Assembly (NCBI GenBank): GCA_023091665.1
Contig: JALJCQ010000021.1
Coordinates: 348,596 to 412,595, forward strand
Length of the DNA stretch: 64,000 bases
From: Pythium myriotylum
Taxonomy: Eukaryota > Oomycota > Peronosporomycetes > Pythiales > Pythiaceae
Direction of reading: 5' to 3'
Position numbers and translations under genes: made by a program. Shown in pieces: positions 10,801 to 19,600 of the stretch (its first letter is position 1; each line of letters starts with the position of its first letter). The notes beneath the pieces were generated by a model. It was not told the origin of the DNA. It was given only the letters and a program-made list of their open reading frames with translations, and ran no database searches.

Positions 10801-12164
10801 ACACTCATCTTCCTGTACATGCAGCCATCACATGGCCCGTCCGAGCTCGACGGCGGGAGTGGCAGCACACCGACCGCGACACGGTCCATCGCGGCGACTC
10901 GATCAAAGGCCACATGGCCCAACCGAGCATGCCACACCGCAAGATCGGCGAGACCGGCATCCGCTGCGTTCGCTTCCTCGGCGACTAGGTGCGCCACAGT
11001 CGCAACGTTGAGCACATAGAGCTTCCCGACCCGGCGACCGCTCGCGATCATGCGACCGTTGTGCAAAATCGTGCACGTCCCTTCACTAAAGTGCACGTCG
11101 GCGCCTTTTGCTGTCAGCGCCGAGATCGAGAGCAAACGTCGGTCCAAGCCTGGGATGTACAGCACGTCGGTCACCACCACCGACTGCTCATTCTCGAGCA
11201 TGAGCCGAACCGACCCAGTTCCACACACTGGGAGACGCTGACCGCTGGCGACCAGCACATTCAACCCACCAGGGATTGGACGAAACTCGTCAAAGTCTTC
11301 ACGTCGAAAGGTCATGTGCGAACTGGCGCCACTGTCAAGCAGCCACATCCGCATCGGATCGATATCATTCGACACCGAAGAGACAAAAGGTTCCGACTCC
11401 TTCTTCTTGCTCGGACATTGGGCGCGCTTGTGGCCGACCTCACCACACTCGTAGCAGCGACCCGCAAATTTGCTCTTCTCGCCTTGATCATGACCGCGTT
11501 TTTTGCCGTTCTGGCCGCCCTTGTTGCGTCGCCCGTGGTTGCCGCCACGGCGCACGCGTCCTTGGCCATTGCTCGTGACACTCGCCTTGAATGCCGCTTC
11601 CTGCTTCTCGCGCTTCTGGAGGGCTTCATACTCGCGGCGTAGCACTTCCTTGACCTCGTAGAGATCCATGTTGCCGCGCGCCTCAATGATCTTGACAATG
11701 GCATCATACTCAGCCGTAAGGCTACCGAGCAAGATGACCAAGCGCTCGTCATCCTTGATCTCGTCGCCGACCGCCGACAGACGGAGACACAAGTCATCAA
11801 ACTTGAGCAGGTGGTCCATGATTTTGTCGCCGGGGACCATCACAAACTCATCCAGTTGCTTGCGGAGCGACACGCGGTTGTGGAGACTACGCCTTACATG
11901 GAACTCGCGCAGAATGATCCACGCCTCGGCGGCGCTTCTCGCGTTCCGGATCATCGACTGGTACACTGGTCCGAGCAGACTGACGATGATGGCCAGCGCC
12001 TTCAAATCGTCCGACTTCCATTGGTCGCTGGCCGCAGCCATCGCGTTCTCGGGCTTCATCTCGAGGTGGCCGTGCAGACCCTTCTTGGCGAGCTTCATGC
12101 GAGCACCAAACTCCCAAAGGAAGTAGTTCTCGTCGGCGAGGATCTCGTTGGCGTTGGTCGACAT
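7893..12164 (-). CDS. Copia-type Gag-Pol polyprotein (Copia-1)
   Basis: A 1423-aa polyprotein from the ATG at 12164. The frame continues upstream through the primer site, so the ATG at 12185 is possible but would overlap it. In order: Gag of the UBN2 type; zinc knuckle CX2CX4HX4C (CYECGEVGHKRAQC, about 236-249); aspartic protease DSGASSH (about 275); integrase HHCC (HARLGHV ... CDGCMYRK) and DDE residues (HGDLMGP, RTDNGGEF near 538, VERANRS); reverse transcriptase with YVDDLL (about 1098); RNase H with DANWGGD and AESEYMAL (about 1308). Integrase before RT is the Copia order. No stop or frameshift, which suggests a functional element. Confidence 0.95.
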   Translation of the reverse strand: MSTNANEILADENYFLWEFGARMKLAKKGLHGHLEMKPENAMAAASDQWKSDDLKALAIIVSLLGPVYQSMIRNARSAAEAWIILREFHVRRSLHNRVSLRKQLDEFVMVPGDKIMDHLLKFDDLCLRLSAVGDEIKDDERLVILLGSLTAEYDAIVKIIEARGNMDLYEVKEVLRREYEALQKREKQEAAFKASVTSNGQGRVRRGGNHGRRNKGGQNGKKRGHDQGEKSKFAGRCYECGEVGHKRAQCPSKKKESEPFVSSVSNDIDPMRMWLLDSGASSHMTFRREDFDEFRPIPGGLNVLVASGQRLPVCGTGSVRLMLENEQSVVVTDVLYIPGLDRRLLSISALTAKGADVHFSEGTCTILHNGRMIASGRRVGKLYVLNVATVAHLVAEEANAADAGLADLAVWHARLGHVAFDRVAAMDRVAVGVLPLPPSSSDGPCDGCMYRKMSVAKYARTSGSTVKSSGLLDLIHGDLMGPMRVKSKGGARFVLVLVDDWSRYTTVYLLKVKSETFTKFKEYKAFMEAHLGRRIKIFRTDNGGEFCSKKFDTFCSTNSILHQTSAPYSPQQNGLVERANRSLAESARASLHYQAVDEDFWGEAIMTAAYCLNRLPNTARDDTTPFEVMWGRKPDVEHMRAFGSHGFVYVDESKRKKFDAKAHRCIFLGYADGSKAYRVWNLETGRIVVTRTIALDERPRSGLIPASSIEPVQLQWTVNDDDDVVAASAPAETNVEMEVEDMDNLDQPMEVPLPPSPPATAAPTTNIVARNTSQSVPNTSTQPMGAARGAPALPRPAPQVLPALENLRPIMRRDPPRIAQEGENAMVFGGQFAAIRPQMATVARPTQAPLALPPPPPGEDRLVHWSGQAQTSAAATTSYSDDDEPDPKRLRLTDGYEIALAVMEIPTTYREAMASPQADEWKEAVRRELRSHFRNHTWEAVRRPDGVRLVGTKWVFDVKRDGDGNIVRYKARLVAQGFRQVYGVDYWETYAPVSSLNSVRAFLALCCQRDYVIRQLDVETAFLNGPLDEDVFMRPPEGIHLPDGMICKLRRSIYGLKQAAAVWHKTIVNVLKSMGFVACLSDPCVFVRRTDDHTVYLVLYVDDLLIGCPSSIEAESIKSDLAKHFTLKDLGDARYVLGIEMDYDREAGTLYLCQSQFIARLVQKFGQETAYATKNPNVYGQRLHEFNDGERVESKRFRELIGSLLYIASGTRPDICVSICELSQYLEMPTQAHMKAAVRVLRYLKGTSKVGICYQRGDLAVFVPTVFVDANWGGDATTRRSTSGVLVLMAGASVVYKSKRQRTVALSSAESEYMALSLAAQETLWLRHLLEELGFRNLPATTIKMDNKAAIAMAERVGYQSRAKHIDLRYHFVRDAVNDGVLRLEYVPSAEQQADFMTKALPTPQFAKLVRSAGIVDDSPVSQ

Positions 12165-12177
12165 GGCGTTAGGGCTT

Positions 12178-12189
12178 GGGCTCATAACC
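12178..12189 (-). promoter_or_regulatory. Copia-1 primer-binding site (initiator-Met half-tRNA)
   Basis: The 12 bases directly abutting the 5' LTR read GGGCTCATAACC on the plus strand, which is the anticodon stem-loop (CAT anticodon) of eukaryotic initiator tRNA-Met. The element strand is therefore complementary to the tRNA middle, not its CCA end. This matches the half-tRNA priming known for Drosophila copia. Confidence 0.75.
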
Positions 12190-12487
12190 TGTAAGACAGG
12201 CAGAGGACTGGAGAGGAGAGGAACTTGAGCACACGATGGGAAATGCGAAAGTGAACGTTTATTGAAAACGCTCCAAGACATGCAGAGCTACCAACAGCTT
12301 CCTAGGGCACTCTCTCTCTGTACTCTACTGGCTTCGGCATCGAACCTTCGAGAACGGGCTCAACTAGACCATGTTGCAGTTGCTGTTGCAGTTCTGAGCC
12401 GGGGCATCTGATTCAACATTGAGCCGGGCACTGAGCCAGGACACCATGGAGCCAGTGAACCGACCTGTCCTTGCACCAGGTCTTACA
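12190..12487 (-). repeat. Copia-1 5' LTR
   Basis: 298 bp, same sequence as 7588-7885; followed on the plus strand by the second CCTCT. Confidence 0.93.
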
Positions 12488-12492
12488 CCTCT

Positions 12493-13480
12493 GTAGATCT
12501 ACCAATTCAAGGTAGCCGACTTTCACACACACTCATCCTCTTCCTTGCGCGCGCCACCGCCGGAGCGGCGGCATCGTCGTTCCGCTACGGCACGTGCTGC
12601 GCACGCACATGCGCCTTTCGAAGCCTTGATTCGTTGGAGCTGACGACAGCTTTTACAGCTTTACTTCTTCACTCCAGGGTCGTGCACGCCCAGCGTACGC
12701 CTTCCGACACCCACATAGCCCACCCGCCTCACGCGGACACGGTCCTGCACAACGCTCTCGCAGTATCTCTACGAGACCTGAAGTGGAAGCGGACGACAAC
12801 GAGCGCAGCGACCCCGCACACGGCCACAGCGATCCGATTGCTCCGGGACTCCTCGCCAGGACTCGTCAGCCCCTTGCCGAGTCGTGCGGCCGCGTCTGCG
12901 CAGTATCTCTTATTTTTCGACGGCGGATCCCGGGGGAACCCCGGACCCGGCGGCTCCGGAGCTGTCATAGTACGAGTTTCGACGGACAAGACAAACGTGG
13001 AAGTCGTCTTCTCGGCGGCCTCGACCTTCGCAGATCCTACTACTACCAACAACCAGACTGAATACGAGGGCCTCACGGTAGGCCTTCACGCCGCCGCTGA
13101 GAATCACTGGACTCACCTCTCCGTTATCGGTGACAGCATGATCATCATTCAACAGATGAAACACTACAAGCCACCGCTGAATGTAACGCTCCAAGGCAAA
13201 TACGCCCGAGCCAGAAGACTTGCAGACACCCTCGGCGTCCGCAACTGGTCGCACCACTCCCGCGCGGCAAATAAAATGGCGGACGCAGGGGCGAACCTTG
13301 CCATGGACGACAACGCCAGCAGCCGTGCACGGCACCCAACCGACAATAAGCACCACACGCGCATCGCCTCCCTACTCCCTGGAGATCTCGCACATTGGCG
13401 GGAAGAAAACACATAATCTTTGGCACTTAGCCGGCTATAGGTTTCTAGATAAGTAAACCAATAGACTTTAATTTCATCGC
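12493..13480 (+). mobile_element. LINE 3' end with intact RNase H domain
   Basis: The frame 12634-13416 (260 aa) ends in an RNase HI domain with FFDGGSRGNPGPGG, the catalytic Glu in NNQTEYEGL, Asp in VIGDSMII and the last Asp in KMADAGAN. The N-terminal half is unrecognised low-complexity sequence. After the stop comes the tail GGCTATAGG ... CAATAGACTTTAATTTCATCG (about 13431-13480), matching tails at 42220, 37725 and 29770. It is related to the LINE RNase H at 42295-43281 but keeps all four acidic residues. The 5' part (RT, endonuclease) is absent. It could instead be a stand-alone RNase H, but the tail argues for a LINE. Confidence 0.75.
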
Positions 13481-13653
13481 GTTGTCGAAGAGCCTCCTGC
13501 TCCCGAGAGTTCTCATGCATAGAAGCAAGACCACAACTATTCCATTAGCGATAAATTACTCGTGCTCAAAAACAGCGTTTGGAGAAGGAACACATCAATT
13601 GATTTCATACGACACTTTAAGGTCTGATCGAGTTCTCAAGTCGATCACTGAGC

Positions 13654-14448
13654 CTAGACAAACGTGGCGCCAGGGGCAAGCGACAGGATCCAATCCTTCG
13701 CGAACGACACTTTGGAATACACGCCCGGTTTGTTCGTCAGGCCACACCCCTCTCCCCATGATACGACACCAACCAACAGGTCACCATCTTGCTCCTCAAG
13801 GATGAGCGGACCACCAGAGTCACCCTGGCACGAGTCTCTGTTCGTTGCACCACCGGCGCAGAACATAGTTTCTGTGATTCCCTTGGATGCGCCTCGGATC
13901 TTGGCTGCCTTGCAGTTTGCGTCCGAGACGACGGGTACGTCCACGCGAAGGAGTTCGCGAGATGAAACACCACCTTGCGTTGTGCGACCCCAGCCCATGA
14001 CGGTAGCATTTACCCCCACAAAAGTCTCGGAGTCAGCAGAGTAGAGCTTCACCGGAGGAAACGACGACGGAGAAGCCAGCTCGATGATGCTGTAGTCGTA
14101 AGTGATTGTGTCATCCCTGCCCGGGTTCTTGGTACCTTCGTTGTAGCGGGGGTGCACTGTCTCCTTCTTCACTGCGATACGCTCTCCATCAGCGGTCCCG
14201 CTGATGAAGTGCGAGCCAATCGAGACGAACTTTGCAATACCCCCGCAATGGCCAGCAGTGAGAACGTGGGTCGGTGTGATTAGCGAGCCGCCGCAGCGAG
14301 CACTAGCAGTCTCCGAGGAGCGTAGGCCGACGGTGTAGGTCTTAGTGCCGGCAGGAACGATGGTGCCGCTCAGGATGAGCGGATCGATGTTAGCCTGGGC
14401 GCTAGCGACGGCGGCGGAAGCAGCGAGTAAAGCGACGGAGATCTTCAT
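13654..14448 (-). CDS. Secreted trypsin-like serine protease
   Basis: A 264-aa paralogue with signal peptide 1-19 (AVASAQA), pro-stretch NIDPL, mature start at Ile25 with the unusual ILSG instead of ILGG, His67 (LTAGHC), Asp118 (YDYSIIEL), Ser211 (GDSGGP), and S1 Asp in RDSCQGDSGG. Uniquely among the complete genes here the C-terminal sequon is lost (APGATFV); a new NAT sequon appears near residue 147. The ATG at 14448 starts the signal peptide; the frame remains open to 14718 without secretion features. The gene stands alone between the LINE end and the tandem array. The 3' flank carries the shared GTCGTATGAAAT motif (minus strand, about 13602-13613). Confidence 0.92.
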   Translation of the reverse strand: MKISVALLAASAAVASAQANIDPLILSGTIVPAGTKTYTVGLRSSETASARCGGSLITPTHVLTAGHCGGIAKFVSIGSHFISGTADGERIAVKKETVHPRYNEGTKNPGRDDTITYDYSIIELASPSSFPPVKLYSADSETFVGVNATVMGWGRTTQGGVSSRELLRVDVPVVSDANCKAAKIRGASKGITETMFCAGGATNRDSCQGDSGGPLILEEQDGDLLVGVVSWGEGCGLTNKPGVYSKVSFAKDWILSLAPGATFV

Positions 14449-14468
14449 AACTGACTTGTCTTCTTTGT

Positions 14469-14488
14469 GGCAAAATGTGAAGTGAGAG
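14469..14488 (-). promoter_or_regulatory. Oomycete Inr + flanking core promoter
   Basis: CTCTCACTTCACATTTTGCC on the minus strand matches Inr followed by the flanking element and sits about 25-40 bp upstream of the ATG at 14448. Confidence 0.65.
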
Positions 14489-15752
14489 CTGTATGCACTC
14501 GTGATCTCTCTGTCAAAGCACAAGGAGCCTGATTGCGAGTGGAGACCTGCAAAGTTTGCTATGCATGGATTGTGACCTCGGGTGGTTTGCGGTTGTTTCC
14601 TGACAATTCTTTCGACTGTGAATCGCTTCTGGAGGCTTCTGTGGAGGCTTCTGTGGTCATTCAGGTCCATCGTCCACCTCCGGGACCAGTGGATGCCCAG
14701 GATAATTCCCGAAACCAAGGGTACTCACCCACGAAGACGTGGACACTTTTATGCCCCTTAATCAGATCCTGTCTGCACGGCCTATCCACTCCGGTAAATT
14801 TCCATGGCCGAAGAAGACTGTCTTTCTTATTTTCCCAAGACAAATGCATATGATATGCATTTGTCTTGGGAAAATAAGAAAGACAGTCTTCGGCATATGC
14901 AGCATATGCCGAAGTTTGGTGTTAGAAAACGTACTGACTATCTGATAACCCAGGATGGTGTTGGGTGTGGACTGGAAACAGCAACTCCCACCAACATACA
15001 TATCGCAAGACCGCAACACCTCATGTACGCTGAAGACAGGTAATCAGAATACTGATCGCTGACTGACAGACACGAGATCAACTGAATGGACCATACAGTC
15101 ACGTGATGGACACCGTGCAGTTGCTGATCAAGATCTATAATTGAAATGAATGCTGCAAATCAATGCGATCTGGGAGCACCAATCCGTGTTTTAGAAGTGT
15201 ACAGACATTAGTTTTCCAGTCTTTTCGGCTGAAAGATTGATGCAAAATACAGTCGATAGAAAGCGACGGCGCTTTGAAGCCTTCTGACTTCACGCCTCGT
15301 GCGTTACATTTCAACCTGTTCTTGTGATGAGACAAACGAGGCGGTTTCTGACATCACCTCAGGCAAGTCACGAACCTGTCATGATTGTTTCACCGAGAAA
15401 CCGGAAACTGGCCACCGACAAAGTTCGATCGACAAGCTTTCGTATATATGCACTCCACTCCATGCTGCATCAATGAAAACCATCAAAACTCTGTTCCTTA
15501 AAAAAAAATAAGAAAAGAATACTAGTACAGTGTACGTATGCTTTTCGGTTACCTGTTCGACTAATCAGTCGAGTATCTTCTAAGGACAGACACCGTCTGT
15601 GTGGTTTGTGTGGTTCAACCACAAGCCAAACGGGCCATGCAGTTCGCTGACAGGTTCAAACTTTACGCAATGCCACTGGATTTAGGATCTAATGCTTCGT
15701 CAATTACTCACTTCTATATCTCATAAGCATCGCTCACTTACCGATTTCTTGC
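14489..15752. other. Intergenic region with hairpin, no gene recognised
   Basis: Contains the perfect hairpin at 14813-14891 and the left arm of the array-flanking inverted repeat near 15707-15733. No open frame here has a recognisable domain. Confidence 0.5.
14813..14891. repeat. Perfect 39-bp-arm hairpin
   Basis: GAAGACTGTCTTTC... reads into its exact reverse complement around a single central base at 14852. It is followed by a second small palindrome (CTTCGGCATATGC / GCATATGCCGAAG, 14887-14913). Its near-zero loop suggests a snap-back product or a MITE-like relic. The flanks show no obvious target duplication. Confidence 0.85.
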
Positions 15753-15810
15753 CCACAATAGAGGCGCGCTGCCTATGAGATATCGATGCTTATGAGATAT
15801 AGAAGTGAGT
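15707..15810. repeat. Inverted repeat at the left edge of the 922-bp array
   Basis: ACTCACTTCTATATCTCATAAGCATCG (15707-15733) is the reverse complement of 15783-15809. The first arm lies outside the array; the second lies in the start of unit 1 and recurs in every unit. The intervening bases include the array start CCACAATAGAGG at 15753. Confidence 0.8.
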
Positions 15811-15959
15811 AGCTACATTGTACGAATCAACGTTCTCGCCACCAAACGGTTGATGCATGGAGAAAAAAGGCGACGGGGACGGCTTCACTAATATGTACTG
15901 TCAGGGACTTCGCACACTCGGCAAATTTCAGCCTCCTCACCAAGTAACCGATTCAAGCC

Positions 15960-16175
15960 ATGAAGACCGCCGCTGCCCTCCTCGCTGTCAGCGCCGCTCT
16001 CACAAACGCTCAGACTGCCGACATCAATCCCCTAATTCTTGGCGGCACCGTCGTCCCGTCCGGCACGAAAACCTACACCGTCAGTCTCCGCAGGTCGGCG
16101 TCGGGCTCCACCATGTGCGGTGGAACACTCATCACATCACGCAAATATTCGGGCACTTCCTCGCCAAGATGTTGA
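15960..16175 (+). pseudogene. Truncated protease in unit 1: 71-aa secreted-type protein
   Basis: The frame starts exactly like the intact gene at 26102: signal peptide 1-17, pro-stretch, ILGG mature start, and the first strands up to CGGTLIT. It then runs 13 codons into foreign DNA and ends at a TGA. No triad residue is present, so it cannot be a protease. The upstream 206 bp are the same as for the intact gene, so it could be transcribed and secreted as a roughly 50-aa peptide containing two Cys. Identical copies lie at 16882-17097, 17804-18019, 18726-18941, 19648-19863, 20570-20785, 21492-21707, 22414-22629, 23336-23551, 24258-24473 and 25180-25395. Confidence 0.8.
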
Positions 16176-16226
16176 CCCAGATAGGGGAAGTACTTGGAGA
16201 GGGAAACAAGTTATGAGAGGTTTTTA

Positions 16227-16550
16227 TCAGTAGCATTGAATGGAAATGAGGTGGGGAGGGAGATGGTACATTCGCGTAGGAATTGGGGGTGGCAGGTTAT
16301 GGGTGAGTGGACCCCTTTGGCGGAGCCGCTGGCGAGTCTTCCTCCACTTGGAGATGAGAGAACGTACCGAGCTCCTTCTCTCCGGCGCAATGTGCGAGAA
16401 GAAGGTGACGATGGTGAGGTCGACAGACGCAGCAAACGCGTAGTGCTGTATGACAGCGAGCTTGAAGTCGTACGTGTACTGCATCCTCTTGTACCGTCGA
16501 GGGCGGGCGTGCTTGCCCTTGATGCTCGTTCGTCCTTGGCGGATCGCCAT
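16227..16550 (-). pseudogene. Partial transposase-like HTH protein in unit 1
   Basis: A 107-aa minus-strand frame from the ATG at 16550. Residues of the type YTYDFKLAVIQHY ... APERRSSVRSLISKWRKTR look like the N-terminal helix-turn-helix of a CENP-B/Tigger- or Tc1-like transposase. No DDE domain follows, so it is a 5' fragment. It converges on the truncated protease upstream of it in the unit. Repeated at +922-bp steps: 17149-17472, 18071-18394, 18993-19316, 19915-20238, 20837-21160, 21759-22082, 22681-23004, 23603-23926, 24525-24848 and 25447-25770. The family assignment is tentative. Confidence 0.5.
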
Positions 16551-16674
16551 GGTGTCAAAATGAACTCCAGAACCACTCGCTCGACAGGTGACATTGGAGC
16601 GGGGGAGGCTGCCCGTCATTGTTTTGAGTGAACGAATCTGTAATTTTGGCATTTTAGCACGCAGAAAAAAAGCA

Positions 16675-19600
16675 CCACAATAGAGGCGCGCTGCCTATGA
16701 GATATCGATGCTTATGAGATATAGAAGTGAGTAGCTACATTGTACGAATCAACGTTCTCGCCACCAAACGGTTGATGCATGGAGAAAAAAGGCGACGGGG
16801 ACGGCTTCACTAATATGTACTGTCAGGGACTTCGCACACTCGGCAAATTTCAGCCTCCTCACCAAGTAACCGATTCAAGCCATGAAGACCGCCGCTGCCC
16901 TCCTCGCTGTCAGCGCCGCTCTCACAAACGCTCAGACTGCCGACATCAATCCCCTAATTCTTGGCGGCACCGTCGTCCCGTCCGGCACGAAAACCTACAC
17001 CGTCAGTCTCCGCAGGTCGGCGTCGGGCTCCACCATGTGCGGTGGAACACTCATCACATCACGCAAATATTCGGGCACTTCCTCGCCAAGATGTTGACCC
17101 AGATAGGGGAAGTACTTGGAGAGGGAAACAAGTTATGAGAGGTTTTTATCAGTAGCATTGAATGGAAATGAGGTGGGGAGGGAGATGGTACATTCGCGTA
17201 GGAATTGGGGGTGGCAGGTTATGGGTGAGTGGACCCCTTTGGCGGAGCCGCTGGCGAGTCTTCCTCCACTTGGAGATGAGAGAACGTACCGAGCTCCTTC
17301 TCTCCGGCGCAATGTGCGAGAAGAAGGTGACGATGGTGAGGTCGACAGACGCAGCAAACGCGTAGTGCTGTATGACAGCGAGCTTGAAGTCGTACGTGTA
17401 CTGCATCCTCTTGTACCGTCGAGGGCGGGCGTGCTTGCCCTTGATGCTCGTTCGTCCTTGGCGGATCGCCATGGTGTCAAAATGAACTCCAGAACCACTC
17501 GCTCGACAGGTGACATTGGAGCGGGGGAGGCTGCCCGTCATTGTTTTGAGTGAACGAATCTGTAATTTTGGCATTTTAGCACGCAGAAAAAAAGCACCAC
17601 AATAGAGGCGCGCTGCCTATGAGATATCGATGCTTATGAGATATAGAAGTGAGTAGCTACATTGTACGAATCAACGTTCTCGCCACCAAACGGTTGATGC
17701 ATGGAGAAAAAAGGCGACGGGGACGGCTTCACTAATATGTACTGTCAGGGACTTCGCACACTCGGCAAATTTCAGCCTCCTCACCAAGTAACCGATTCAA
17801 GCCATGAAGACCGCCGCTGCCCTCCTCGCTGTCAGCGCCGCTCTCACAAACGCTCAGACTGCCGACATCAATCCCCTAATTCTTGGCGGCACCGTCGTCC
17901 CGTCCGGCACGAAAACCTACACCGTCAGTCTCCGCAGGTCGGCGTCGGGCTCCACCATGTGCGGTGGAACACTCATCACATCACGCAAATATTCGGGCAC
18001 TTCCTCGCCAAGATGTTGACCCAGATAGGGGAAGTACTTGGAGAGGGAAACAAGTTATGAGAGGTTTTTATCAGTAGCATTGAATGGAAATGAGGTGGGG
18101 AGGGAGATGGTACATTCGCGTAGGAATTGGGGGTGGCAGGTTATGGGTGAGTGGACCCCTTTGGCGGAGCCGCTGGCGAGTCTTCCTCCACTTGGAGATG
18201 AGAGAACGTACCGAGCTCCTTCTCTCCGGCGCAATGTGCGAGAAGAAGGTGACGATGGTGAGGTCGACAGACGCAGCAAACGCGTAGTGCTGTATGACAG
18301 CGAGCTTGAAGTCGTACGTGTACTGCATCCTCTTGTACCGTCGAGGGCGGGCGTGCTTGCCCTTGATGCTCGTTCGTCCTTGGCGGATCGCCATGGTGTC
18401 AAAATGAACTCCAGAACCACTCGCTCGACAGGTGACATTGGAGCGGGGGAGGCTGCCCGTCATTGTTTTGAGTGAACGAATCTGTAATTTTGGCATTTTA
18501 GCACGCAGAAAAAAAGCACCACAATAGAGGCGCGCTGCCTATGAGATATCGATGCTTATGAGATATAGAAGTGAGTAGCTACATTGTACGAATCAACGTT
18601 CTCGCCACCAAACGGTTGATGCATGGAGAAAAAAGGCGACGGGGACGGCTTCACTAATATGTACTGTCAGGGACTTCGCACACTCGGCAAATTTCAGCCT
18701 CCTCACCAAGTAACCGATTCAAGCCATGAAGACCGCCGCTGCCCTCCTCGCTGTCAGCGCCGCTCTCACAAACGCTCAGACTGCCGACATCAATCCCCTA
18801 ATTCTTGGCGGCACCGTCGTCCCGTCCGGCACGAAAACCTACACCGTCAGTCTCCGCAGGTCGGCGTCGGGCTCCACCATGTGCGGTGGAACACTCATCA
18901 CATCACGCAAATATTCGGGCACTTCCTCGCCAAGATGTTGACCCAGATAGGGGAAGTACTTGGAGAGGGAAACAAGTTATGAGAGGTTTTTATCAGTAGC
19001 ATTGAATGGAAATGAGGTGGGGAGGGAGATGGTACATTCGCGTAGGAATTGGGGGTGGCAGGTTATGGGTGAGTGGACCCCTTTGGCGGAGCCGCTGGCG
19101 AGTCTTCCTCCACTTGGAGATGAGAGAACGTACCGAGCTCCTTCTCTCCGGCGCAATGTGCGAGAAGAAGGTGACGATGGTGAGGTCGACAGACGCAGCA
19201 AACGCGTAGTGCTGTATGACAGCGAGCTTGAAGTCGTACGTGTACTGCATCCTCTTGTACCGTCGAGGGCGGGCGTGCTTGCCCTTGATGCTCGTTCGTC
19301 CTTGGCGGATCGCCATGGTGTCAAAATGAACTCCAGAACCACTCGCTCGACAGGTGACATTGGAGCGGGGGAGGCTGCCCGTCATTGTTTTGAGTGAACG
19401 AATCTGTAATTTTGGCATTTTAGCACGCAGAAAAAAAGCACCACAATAGAGGCGCGCTGCCTATGAGATATCGATGCTTATGAGATATAGAAGTGAGTAG
19501 CTACATTGTACGAATCAACGTTCTCGCCACCAAACGGTTGATGCATGGAGAAAAAAGGCGACGGGGACGGCTTCACTAATATGTACTGTCAGGGACTTCG

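Larger units (their letters stand above)
7588..12487 (-). mobile_element. Copia-1, complete LTR retrotransposon (4900 bp)
   Basis: LTRs of 298 bp (7588-7885 and 12190-12487) appear identical and have inverted ends TGTAAGAC/GTCTTACA. A 5-bp target duplication CCTCT flanks the element (7583-7587 and 12488-12492). The purine tract GTGAGGGGGAG sits next to the 3' LTR (about 7886-7896, minus strand). One uninterrupted gag-pol frame occupies the interior. Matching LTRs and an intact frame indicate a very recent insertion, possibly still competent. It landed next to a LINE 3' end. Confidence 0.95.

Noticed and set aside
9573..11642. Several plus-strand frames inside Copia-1
   Set aside because: Antisense shadows of an intact 1423-codon polyprotein.
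16211..16594. A 127-codon minus-strand frame in each 922-bp unit
   Set aside because: It overlaps the HTH-like frame in another phase and has Ser/Thr/Arg-rich composition without motifs; the 107-codon frame with the HTH is the better candidate.
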